A DNA stretch of 64,000 bases from 62-47 sp039808365 (GTDB taxonomy: Bacteria > Pseudomonadota > Alphaproteobacteria > Rhizobiales > Xanthobacteraceae), in contig JBDHSX010000002.1 in NCBI GenBank assembly GCA_039808365.1, positions 42,159 through 106,158 on the forward strand, in the 5' to 3' direction. Under the pieces are notes generated by a model. The model made no database searches, was not told the DNA's origin, and saw nothing but the letters and a program-made list of their open reading frames with translations. The position numbers and the translations under genes were made by a program. Of this stretch, positions 1-7,766 are shown piece after piece (the stretch's first letter is position 1; each line of letters begins with the position of its first letter).

Positions 1-2
1 TC

Positions 3-71
3 ACCGACGACCGCGCGCGCAGGGACAACGCCCTGCTGGACCAGCATCGCATCGACAAGGATGAAACATGA
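3..71 (+). CDS. C-terminal end of a DUF4169-like small protein (partial)
   Basis: Only the last 22 codons and the stop lie in the window. The frame reads a charged, Arg/Asp-rich tail ending LLDQHRIDKDET. Small DUF4169 proteins (about 60 residues) usually end in a similar Leu-Asp-x-His-Arg segment and are commonly followed by a ribbon-helix-helix gene, which is the arrangement here. The stop codon overlaps the ATG of the next gene (ATGA, 68-71), so the pair is probably translationally coupled. Function is unknown and the family call is from memory of the motif. Confidence 0.55.
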   Translation, partial: TDDRARRDNALLDQHRIDKDET

Positions 72-325
72 AATCGCCGGTGGTGAAGCGTTCGATTGTA
101 ATTGCCGGACACAAGACCAGCGTCAGCCTGGAGGAAGCCTTCTGGAATGGCATGAAGGAAATTTCCGCGCGACGCAACATGACCCTGTCGGAACTGGTCG
201 GCGAGATCGACAGCAATCGCCAGCAGGGCAACCTGTCATCGGCGATCCGGCTGTTCGTGCTGGATTACTTCAGAAATCGCCCGCCGCCGCCGGTCGTCAA
301 CGGTGAAATCCGCCCCTCCGCCTGA
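68..325 (+). CDS. Ribbon-helix-helix domain protein
   Basis: This 85-residue protein has the pattern of the RHH_4 family: a basic N-terminal beta strand (VVKRSIVIAGHKTSVSLE), a first helix around AFWNGMKEISARR and a second helix around TLSELVGEIDSNRQQ, followed by a conserved SAIRLFVLDYF segment. Such proteins are small dimeric DNA-binding proteins or antitoxin-like regulators. No toxin gene accompanies it. The start overlaps the stop of the preceding DUF4169-like gene by four bases, so the two are probably one transcript. The target is unknown. Confidence 0.8.
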   Translation: MKSPVVKRSIVIAGHKTSVSLEEAFWNGMKEISARRNMTLSELVGEIDSNRQQGNLSSAIRLFVLDYFRNRPPPPVVNGEIRPSA

Positions 326-375
326 GCGGCCGCCGGGATTCTGTCGCGAACGCGCGATGACGGCGTCTCGCGCGG

Positions 376-3300
376 CTATCGCGCGGGCGCAGGCGTCAGG
401 ATCAGCGGGGCGTGCGGCTTCGGCGCGGCCTTGGGAGCGGGCGGAGGTCGCACCTCGACCGGCGGCGGCAGCGGCGGAACGCCCTGCGGGGCCGGCGCAT
501 CCGCGACCGGCGGAGGTGTCGGAGGCCGGGCCGGCGCGACCTCCTTCGGCTTCGCCGGCGGCTCGGCGGGCAGCGGCGTCTGCGGCTTCGCCGGCGGCGG
601 CGTGGCCTCGCCGCGCGAGATCGCATCCAGCCGCCGCGTTTCGCGATCGATCGTCCGCAACGCCAGCCACGACGACAGGCCGGATACATCGACGCTGCGC
701 GTCAGCGCGTCCGGCGTGCCGACCGCGAAGATATCGAGATGCGGCGGGCCATTCTTTTCGGCGGCGCGCGAGGTGAGATTGGCCCGGATGTCGACCTGAT
801 CGGCGATGATGTCGTAACCGCCGGACACCACCGCGCGGGCGCTCTCCGCCTCCAGCGTGGTGGCCCCGACGCTGAAGCGGCCGTCCCGCAGCAGAAACGG
901 AATCTGCGCCTGCCGGACCGCGAGGTCGCCGCGCTGCAATTCCGGCGCGACGATGCGTCGAAGCTGATCCTCGTTCTCGGCCTTGCCGGCGTCGCCGGCC
1001 TTGATCGCGATGTCGAATACATCCGGATTGAGGCCGGCGATCCGCGCGGCGTCGAGGGTCAGCGTACCACTCCCGGTCAGCGCGCCGGTCAGCGCCGCGA
1101 TGCTGCGGCCCTGGGTCGCGAAGGTCATCCGCATCGACGCCTTGCCGGACGGCATCGCCAGGCCGCGATAACGCAGCGCCGCGCCGTCGACGCCGTCGAG
1201 CCGCACCTCGCCGCTCAACGCCAGCCCGTCCGCCGTTTGCCGCGCGTCGATGTCGGCGCTTGCCGCGCCGCCGCCGATGCCGCCCTTCAGGGCGCTGATC
1301 GCGATCGCGCGGCCGTCGCTTTTCAGCACCCCACTCAAAGGTTGCAGTTCGAGCCCGGCCGGCAACTCGCCGCGCGCCGCCTGAAAACCGATCTGGCCGC
1401 GCCAGCCCTCCAGCGGGCTGCCGCCGAGCGGCGCGCCCTTGTTGCGTCCGGTCGCGCCGATCAGAAGCGCGAAGACCTGCGGCAGGTCGAGCCGCTCCAT
1501 GCCAAGCTCGCCGTCGAAACCGCCGTCGTCGCCGAGCCTGACCTTGACGCGGCCGCGCAGCCGCGTGCCGGCGACCGAGGCGTCGATATCGTTGAATTGA
1601 ACGGCATCGCCATCGCGGATGACGCGCGACGACAGATTCACGCCTTGCGCCAGCGGGTTCGATGCGTCGAGGCCAAGCAACGGTGCGACGTTGGCGCCTT
1701 GCAGCTTGATAACAAGATCAGCGGCGTTTTGCGCCGCGCTGCCCCGCACGTCGGCGGCGAGCCGACCTGCCGACAGCGCGGCGTTGACCTGCCACGCCGC
1801 GTCCCATGTCCCGCGCGCCGAGCCGGTCAGCCGCGCCGCGCCGGGACCGGCAGCGATGGCACGGTCGAGCCCGAGCCAGCCGAGCGCCGCCGCGCCGTTG
1901 TCCGCCGACGCATCAATGGCGAGATCAAGCGGGGTTTTCACCAGCGCCTCACCGTCGCGCGCGCGCAACGCCTCACGCGACGGCGAGGCGCGCAGCGTGA
2001 GCGTGCCGCCGAGTTGCGGCAGGGTCCATTCCAGCGTCGCGCGCGCGCTGGCGCGGTCGGCGGCGGCGGCATCCTGGTCGAGCGCGAGCGTCAGTTTCGC
2101 CCGCGCGCCGCCCGGCTGTCGTGCGGCCTCCGCGCGCAGCCGCTCGGCCAACGATGGGGCCCACGGCGCGATCAATCCGGCGAGACCGGACACCGCGGGC
2201 GCCGCGGCCTGCAACGCCAGATGACCCGTCGCGGTATCGCGGTGGAACGCGCCCGCGCCCTCCAGCGAGAGACCGCCGGCCTGACCGAGCCGCAACCCGT
2301 CCAGCGCGACCGTCTTGTCGTCGTAGCGAATCTTGCCGGCGAACGGCCGCAGTTCCTGGCCGGACATGATCGCCCGCGCGACATCAAAAGTGAGTTGCCC
2401 GCGATCCGGCCAATCCTGTTGCGGAATCCCGATGCCGCGCGCCAGCGCCGTGGCGGCGTCGAGATCGAGGCGGTCGGCGGCGAGATCGGCCTCGAAGCTG
2501 GACGCATTGCCGTCCTTGCGCGCCGTCCAGGCGATCCGCCCGGTGATGGCGCCGCCATCGACCTCGGCCTTGAGATCGTCGATCGCGATGCGATCCGACG
2601 CCAGATGCACATTGCCTGCGACATGCAGCGGCTTCTGCTTTTGCGCCGGCGCGTCGCCGCGCCCCAACAGCCACGCGGTGAACGCGCCGGGATCGGAGGA
2701 GTCGATCCTGAGCGCGCCCTTGAAGCTGTCGTCGGCGTCGGATCGATCGTTCGCGCCGCCGGACGACGCCAGCGCACCCTGAATGCTGATGTCGGTCGCG
2801 CCCGGCGCGCGCGCCTCCAGTCGGTCGACGCTCCACGCGCCGCTCGCGGCGCGCAGCGTCAGATCGAGATCCTGCACCGCGCGGCCGCCAAGGATGATGC
2901 GCTCGGCGTTGACGTCGATGCGGCTCGGCAGCGGCGCCGGCGGCAGCGCGGCCAGCACGGCGCGCAGACCGGGCATCATCCGCGCCGGCTCGGCGGAGCC
3001 GCTCTGCCGCGCCAGAAGCTTGTCGGCGTCGAGTTGCTTCGCCGACAACAACGCCTGCAGCATCGGCTTCGCGCCGAAATGAAAGTCGGCAAGCCCGGTC
3101 AGTTTCATCACCGCGTCGTCCGCGCCATAGCCGATATCCAGTTGCGCCAGCGACGCCTTGGCCGGATCGGCCTTCAGTTTGGCGGACAGCCGCAGCGGCG
3201 TCACCGAATCCGGCGCGGTGCCGTCGGGCGCCGCCCGCGCCAGCGTCAGCACGCCGTCGAAGCGCGGCACCCGCGCCTCGAACGCCATCGCGCCGTCGAG

Positions 3301-3948
3301 ATCGACCGTCCAGCCGTGCAGGCCGGGATCGAGGGTCAGCCGGACCCGCGCGCCGTCGCCATCCCGCGAGGACGAGACGCGAAACGGAAAGCGCGTGCCC
3401 GACACCGTGAAGTTGCCGTTGCCGCGAATCGATCCGGCGGGGCCGCGGACGTCGCCGCTGAACGCGATGTCGTTCAGTTCCAGCGTGCTGCGGCTCTGGG
3501 CGTCGTGCAGCGCCACGCGGCCGGTGAGATTGACCCGATCGACCGACAGCGCGGCGAGGTTGGCGTTGCCGGCGGACAGCGGCCAGTCGATCCGCCCGTT
3601 GCGGTCGAGACCGAGATCGAGCGCGACACCGTTGACGGTGAGTTCGGTGGCGCGCCACTCGCCGCGCATCAACGCGCCGAGGCTGAACTCGACGGCGAGA
3701 TCGTCGGCGCGGATGCGGCCCGGATCGTTCGGGCCGCCCACCACGACCGACTGCAGGCGCAGCGACGGCGTCGGCAATAACCTTGCGTCGAATGATCCGC
3801 CGACGCGCACCGGCGCGCCCAGAACGCGGCTCGCCTCAAGCTCGAACTGCGGGCGAAACCGGGTCCAGTCGATGACGTAAGGACCGATCAGGGCCGCGAC
3901 CAGCGCGATGATAAAAGCGATTGCCAATCCGAGCAGGGTTGTCTGCAC
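376..3948 (-). CDS. AsmA-family envelope protein
   Basis: This 1190-residue protein begins with one hydrophobic segment (about residues 5-26, LLGLAIAFIIALVAALIGPY) followed by the typical AsmA opening IDWTRFRPQFELEASRVLGAPVRV in pieces. The rest is long, beta-rich and repetitive, with an AsmA-like C-terminal region and a Pro/Ala-rich tail of about 90 residues. AsmA/TamB relatives are inner-membrane-anchored periplasmic proteins linked to outer-membrane assembly and lipid transport. A strong ribosome site (GGGAGAGAAGGA) stands about 5 bases before the ATG. The gene is alone on its strand here. A very long antisense open frame across it is a high-GC shadow. Confidence 0.85.
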   Translation of the reverse strand: MQTTLLGLAIAFIIALVAALIGPYVIDWTRFRPQFELEASRVLGAPVRVGGSFDARLLPTPSLRLQSVVVGGPNDPGRIRADDLAVEFSLGALMRGEWRATELTVNGVALDLGLDRNGRIDWPLSAGNANLAALSVDRVNLTGRVALHDAQSRSTLELNDIAFSGDVRGPAGSIRGNGNFTVSGTRFPFRVSSSRDGDGARVRLTLDPGLHGWTVDLDGAMAFEARVPRFDGVLTLARAAPDGTAPDSVTPLRLSAKLKADPAKASLAQLDIGYGADDAVMKLTGLADFHFGAKPMLQALLSAKQLDADKLLARQSGSAEPARMMPGLRAVLAALPPAPLPSRIDVNAERIILGGRAVQDLDLTLRAASGAWSVDRLEARAPGATDISIQGALASSGGANDRSDADDSFKGALRIDSSDPGAFTAWLLGRGDAPAQKQKPLHVAGNVHLASDRIAIDDLKAEVDGGAITGRIAWTARKDGNASSFEADLAADRLDLDAATALARGIGIPQQDWPDRGQLTFDVARAIMSGQELRPFAGKIRYDDKTVALDGLRLGQAGGLSLEGAGAFHRDTATGHLALQAAAPAVSGLAGLIAPWAPSLAERLRAEAARQPGGARAKLTLALDQDAAAADRASARATLEWTLPQLGGTLTLRASPSREALRARDGEALVKTPLDLAIDASADNGAAALGWLGLDRAIAAGPGAARLTGSARGTWDAAWQVNAALSAGRLAADVRGSAAQNAADLVIKLQGANVAPLLGLDASNPLAQGVNLSSRVIRDGDAVQFNDIDASVAGTRLRGRVKVRLGDDGGFDGELGMERLDLPQVFALLIGATGRNKGAPLGGSPLEGWRGQIGFQAARGELPAGLELQPLSGVLKSDGRAIAISALKGGIGGGAASADIDARQTADGLALSGEVRLDGVDGAALRYRGLAMPSGKASMRMTFATQGRSIAALTGALTGSGTLTLDAARIAGLNPDVFDIAIKAGDAGKAENEDQLRRIVAPELQRGDLAVRQAQIPFLLRDGRFSVGATTLEAESARAVVSGGYDIIADQVDIRANLTSRAAEKNGPPHLDIFAVGTPDALTRSVDVSGLSSWLALRTIDRETRRLDAISRGEATPPPAKPQTPLPAEPPAKPKEVAPARPPTPPPVADAPAPQGVPPLPPPVEVRPPPAPKAAPKPHAPLILTPAPAR

Positions 3949-4034
3949 GGCGTCCTTCTCTCCCTGTCAACGATCCGGCGGGAGCAGATTTATAACAACA
4001 AGTTCGGCAAAGTCACAGCAGCGCGTCAAATTGC

Positions 4035-4093
4035 CGTTATTGCGAGCGAAGCGAAGGCTGGATCGCTTCGTCGCTTTGCTCCTCGCAATGACG
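4035..4093. repeat. Interspersed inverted repeat, family A, copy 1
   Basis: About 59 bp built as two inverted arms around CTGGATCGCTTCG, beginning CGTTATTGCGAGCGAAGCG and ending CTCCTCGCAATGACG. Four other related copies occur in intergenic gaps of this window (11792-11873, 17823-17889, 20200-20283, 22644-22727). It can fold into a hairpin in RNA. It resembles the short palindromic repeats common in Bradyrhizobium-type genomes. Confidence 0.8.
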
Positions 4094-4128
4094 GCTTTGC
4101 AGCCTTTCGCGCGGACCAAACCATGGCG

Positions 4129-5460
4129 TTATCCGGCGTCGGATGTCATGGCCTCGGCACGCCCGCGCTTGACCAGATGCGCGCGCCCGGCGACGGCACG
4201 CACCTTGCGGGGCGCGGCGAACCAGACCGCCGCACAGCCGAGCAGGCTGAAGGCGATGGCCAGCAGGAAGGCGGCGGTGTAGTCGCCATACCAGTCATGC
4301 AGCAGACCGGTGATCCAGGGCCCGGCCGCGCCGCCCGCCAGTCCCGCCAGCATGATCGTGCCGAAGATGCTGCCGTACTGCCTGCCCTCGAAAATCTCGA
4401 CCACCACCGAGGCCATCACCGCCGTCGATCCATAACCGATCAAGCCCTGCGCGAGCACCATGAGATAGACCAGCGCCATGCTGGGAACATAGGCCAGTCC
4501 GATCAGCGCGAGCAGGCAAATGATGAATCCGAGCCCGCTGATGATCCAGATCCACTCGCGCCCGATCCGGTCGGAGAGATGACCGAGCACGATCTGGCTC
4601 GGGATGCCGAGCAGGCTGACCACGCCCAGCGCCCACACCGCGACGTTGGAGCTGAAGCCGACCTCGATGAGATATTTGGTCTGGTGAACCTGCACCGCGT
4701 ACCATGAATAAAGCCCGCAGAAGAACCCGAGCGACAGCCACCAGAACGGGGCGGTGCGCAACGCCCGCGACAGGGTCCAGTCGGTCGCGGCCCAGGCGGC
4801 ATCGACCACCACCACCGTCGGCCGCCTCAGTTGCGCCGCCGCGCCGCCGCCGCCGTGGTCGTCGCCGTCGGGCATCAGCCCCATGTCCTGCGGGCGCTTG
4901 CGCACCATCAGGTTGATCGGCACCAGCACCACCAGCATCGTGATGCCGAGCGCCGTCGAGGCCGACCGCCAGCCCGATTGCGCGATGACATAGCCGACCC
5001 ATGGGAACATGATGATCGAACCGATGCCGACGCCGGCGAAGGCCAGGCCCATCGCCAGTCCGCGCTGCCGGACGAACCAGTTCGGCAGATAGAGCGACTG
5101 TCCGGTATAGCTGAGGCAGACGCTGCCGCCGCCGACCATCAGCCCCATGGTGAGATAGAGGTGCCAGACCTCGGTGGTCAGCGGCGCCAGCAGCAGACCA
5201 CCGGCCATCAGCAGCACGCCGGTTTCCATCACCACGCGCGGACCGAGGCGGTCCATCATGCGGCCGATCAGCGGGCTGAAGATCGCGGACACGATGAAGC
5301 CGAACGAGAACGCGCCCGCCGTCAGGCCGCGCTCCCAATGAAACTCATCGACGATCGACGGGTAGAACAGCGAGAACGCCGTGCGCGCGTTGACACCGAT
5401 GGCCATCGTCACGAACGTGATCGCGACGATCACCCAGCCGTAGAAGAAGCGCACGCGCAT
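4129..5460 (-). CDS. MFS transporter (OFA/monocarboxylate type)
   Basis: A 443-residue polytopic protein with about 12 hydrophobic segments, starting MRVRFFYGWVIVAITFV. The FYGW opening and the loop GRMMDRLGPRVVMETG after the second/third helix are typical of the oxalate/formate and monocarboxylate branch of the major facilitator superfamily. I chose the ATG at 5460 because the first helix starts right after it; an in-frame extension to 5577 adds 39 Arg-rich residues without membrane character. It lies 133 bp downstream of a D-2-hydroxyacid dehydrogenase on the same strand, which suggests that it imports the oxidised hydroxy acid (lactate, glycolate or similar). That substrate is inference. 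Confidence 0.85.
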   Translation of the reverse strand: MRVRFFYGWVIVAITFVTMAIGVNARTAFSLFYPSIVDEFHWERGLTAGAFSFGFIVSAIFSPLIGRMMDRLGPRVVMETGVLLMAGGLLLAPLTTEVWHLYLTMGLMVGGGSVCLSYTGQSLYLPNWFVRQRGLAMGLAFAGVGIGSIIMFPWVGYVIAQSGWRSASTALGITMLVVLVPINLMVRKRPQDMGLMPDGDDHGGGGAAAQLRRPTVVVVDAAWAATDWTLSRALRTAPFWWLSLGFFCGLYSWYAVQVHQTKYLIEVGFSSNVAVWALGVVSLLGIPSQIVLGHLSDRIGREWIWIISGLGFIICLLALIGLAYVPSMALVYLMVLAQGLIGYGSTAVMASVVVEIFEGRQYGSIFGTIMLAGLAGGAAGPWITGLLHDWYGDYTAAFLLAIAFSLLGCAAVWFAAPRKVRAVAGRAHLVKRGRAEAMTSDAG

Positions 5461-5593
5461 CGAGTGGCGATCCTTTTCGTCGCGAAGGCTCGAACACCCT
5501 CGGCGTCGCGATGTCAATCCGCCCCCAAAAAATTCCGGACGGCGTTCGATTTGAGGCGACCGGGAAGGTTCGGTCAATGACCTCGCGGGTCAA

Positions 5594-7012
5594 TCATGCC
5601 GGCGGCACGATCTTGCCGGGGTTGAAGATGTTCTGCGGATCGAGCGCCCGCTTCAGCGCCCGCATGGCGTCGAGCGCCTCGGGGCCCAGCTCGCCGAGCA
5701 GATACTTTTGCTTGCCCTGGCCGATGCCGTGCTCGCCGGTGCAGGTGCCGTCCATCGACTGCGCCCGCTCCACCAGCCGGTGCATGAACTCGTCGGCACG
5801 GGCCATTTCCTCGGGATCGTCGACATCGCACAACAGCGAACAGTGGAAATTGCCGTCGCCGACATGGCCGACGATGGGCGACAGCAGGTTGAGCCGGATC
5901 AGGTCGGCCTCGGTCTCGGTGACGCAATCGGCCAGCCGCGAAATCGGCACGCAGACATCGGTCGCGACCACCCCGGCGCCGGGACGCAGGCCCCGCACCG
6001 CCCAATAGGCGTCGTGCCGCGCCTGCCACAGCCGGGTGCGGTCCTCCGGCCGCGTGGTCCATTCGAACGAACCGCCGCGACACTCCCGCGCGATCTCGCC
6101 GAAACGGCGGGTCTGCTCGGCGACCTCGACCTCGCTGCCGTGGAATTCCAGCAGCAGCAGCGGCGTCTCCGGCAGCGACAGTTTCGAATAGGCGTTGCAG
6201 GCTTTCACCTGCGCGGCGTTGAGCAGTTCGATGCGCGCCAGCGGAATCCCGGTCTGGATCGCCAGAATGGTGGCCTGACAGGCGCCCGCCACGGTTTCGA
6301 ACGAACACGAGGCGGCGGCGATGGTGTCCGGAATGCCGCGCAACCGGATGGTCAGTTCGGAGATGATGCCGAGCGTGCCCTCCGCGCCGACGAACAGATG
6401 CGTCAGGTCGTAACCGGCTGACGACTTCTTCGCCCGGGTGCCGGTGGTGATGATCTCGCCGTCGCCGCGCACCACCTTCAGCGCCAGCACGTTATCGCGC
6501 ATGGTGCCGTAGCGCACGGCGTTGGTGCCGGAGGCGCGGGTCGCGGTCATGCCGCCGATCGAGGCGTCCGCGCCCGGATCGATCGGGAAGAACACTCCCT
6601 GATCGCGCAAGTACTCGTTCAGCGCCTTGCGGGTGATGCCGGGCTGGATCACGCAGTCGAGGTCCTCGACGTGAACGGCGAGCACCTTGTTCATGTCGCG
6701 CAGGTCGATGCACACGCCGCCGGCGGGCGCGTTGATCTGCCCCTCCAGCGAGGTGCCGGTGCCGAACGCGATCACCGGCACGCCGTTGGCGGCGCAAATC
6801 CGCACCGTGTCCTGAATGTCGGCGGTCTCCTGCGCCATCACCACCGCGTCCGGCGGCTGCGATTTGAGCCAGGTCATGGTGTGGGCATGCTGCTCGCGCA
6901 CCGCCTGCGAGGTCACCAGCCGGTTGCCGAACCGCGCCGCCAGCGCCGCCAGCGCCTTCGCCAGCGCGCCGGGGTCGGCATGGGGCAGATCGAACGGATT
7001 ATGGACGTTCAT
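5594..7012 (-). CDS. FAD-binding D-2-hydroxyacid dehydrogenase (D-lactate/glycolate type)
   Basis: This 472-residue protein has the PCMH-type FAD domain in its N-terminal half (IAFGTGTSLEGQINAPAGG and later DPGADASIGGMTATRASGTN) and the FAD-oxidase C-terminal domain with VGHVGDGNFHCSLL and GEHGIGQGKQKYL. These mark the GlcD/Dld family that oxidises D-lactate, glycolate or related hydroxy acids and passes electrons to cytochrome c or quinone. No GlcE or GlcF partner gene is adjacent, which favours a single-subunit D-lactate dehydrogenase (cytochrome) over glycolate oxidase. A strong GGGAGGAAA site precedes the ATG. Exact substrate is undetermined. Confidence 0.88.
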   Translation of the reverse strand: MNVHNPFDLPHADPGALAKALAALAARFGNRLVTSQAVREQHAHTMTWLKSQPPDAVVMAQETADIQDTVRICAANGVPVIAFGTGTSLEGQINAPAGGVCIDLRDMNKVLAVHVEDLDCVIQPGITRKALNEYLRDQGVFFPIDPGADASIGGMTATRASGTNAVRYGTMRDNVLALKVVRGDGEIITTGTRAKKSSAGYDLTHLFVGAEGTLGIISELTIRLRGIPDTIAAASCSFETVAGACQATILAIQTGIPLARIELLNAAQVKACNAYSKLSLPETPLLLLEFHGSEVEVAEQTRRFGEIARECRGGSFEWTTRPEDRTRLWQARHDAYWAVRGLRPGAGVVATDVCVPISRLADCVTETEADLIRLNLLSPIVGHVGDGNFHCSLLCDVDDPEEMARADEFMHRLVERAQSMDGTCTGEHGIGQGKQKYLLGELGPEALDAMRALKRALDPQNIFNPGKIVPPA

Positions 7013-7136
7013 TCAAACTTTCCTCCCGGTCTTTCCGGCGACGCGATCGTGGCAAGGATGTACAATCGATCCGACGATCCCACAAACCCATAGCATAGTC
7101 GAACCGGACGGCCATGCGCTTAACCAAGGATTCGCC

Positions 7137-7646
7137 ATGACGATCAATGCCGCCGCAGCGTCGCCGCTGGAACAGGTCCCTTTCCTCGTACCGGTGATGC
7201 GGATCGAGCCGGCGTGGATCGACTATAACGGCCACCTCAACATGGCCTACTATCATGTGCTGTTCGATCGCGGGGTCGACGCGCTGTGGGCCGAACTGGG
7301 GATCGGCCCGGACTATCTCGCGACGCGCGGCGGCTCGACGTTCACGGCGGAATGTCATGTGCGCTACCTGCGCGAGGTGCATCTCGACGATCCGGTGCGG
7401 GTCTCGATCCTGCTGGTGGCGGCCGACGACAAGCGCCTGCACACGTTCCAGGAACTGCGCCACGCCACCGAAGGCTGGCTGTCGGCCACCTCGGAGAACA
7501 TGTCACTTCATGTCGACATGGCGGCGCGCAAGACCGCGCCGTTTCCGCCCGACATCCGCGCACGGATCGCGGCGGTGACCAAGGCCCATGACGCCTGCCC
7601 GCGTCCCGAGGGGCTCGGCCGCGGCATCGGGATGCCGGCGAAATAG
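7137..7646 (+). CDS. Hot-dog-fold acyl-CoA thioesterase family protein
   Basis: A 169-residue protein with the 4HBT signature DYNGHLNMAYYHVLFDRG near residues 29-46; Asp29, His33 and Asn35 form the usual D-x-x-x-H-x-N active-site pattern. Such proteins hydrolyse acyl-CoA thioesters. It resembles the thioesterase domain attached to L-carnitine dehydrogenases (betainyl-CoA thioesterase), so a short polar acyl-CoA is a possible substrate. The ATG at 7137 has AAGGA seven bases upstream. An in-frame extension upstream runs antisense into the divergent dehydrogenase and is unlikely to be translated. Confidence 0.85.
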   Translation: MTINAAAASPLEQVPFLVPVMRIEPAWIDYNGHLNMAYYHVLFDRGVDALWAELGIGPDYLATRGGSTFTAECHVRYLREVHLDDPVRVSILLVAADDKRLHTFQELRHATEGWLSATSENMSLHVDMAARKTAPFPPDIRARIAAVTKAHDACPRPEGLGRGIGMPAK

Positions 7647-7766
7647 CCGGTTCCACGGCTTAAGGTGGGAAAACCCACCGGTCCGCCCTATATCTGGTCG
7701 AATCCTGCCGCAGGAGTCTCCCCTTCAAGGGCTCGCGATGCCATCGTGAGCTTGAGATTGATTCGC

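Noticed and set aside
412..3780. Open frame of 1122 codons on the plus strand across the AsmA-like gene
   Set aside because: The translation is Arg/Ala/Gln-rich with no domain, a typical antisense shadow in GC-rich DNA. The minus-strand frame has a membrane anchor and AsmA features.
7662..7680. GGTGGG-AAAA-CCCACC hairpin as terminator of the thioesterase gene
   Set aside because: No T run follows and the stem is short; it may be chance, so it was not listed.
7690..7712. TGGTCGAATCC stretch resembling a tRNA T-loop
   Set aside because: No acceptor stem, anticodon arm or CCA could be built around it. No tRNA gene was found in the window.
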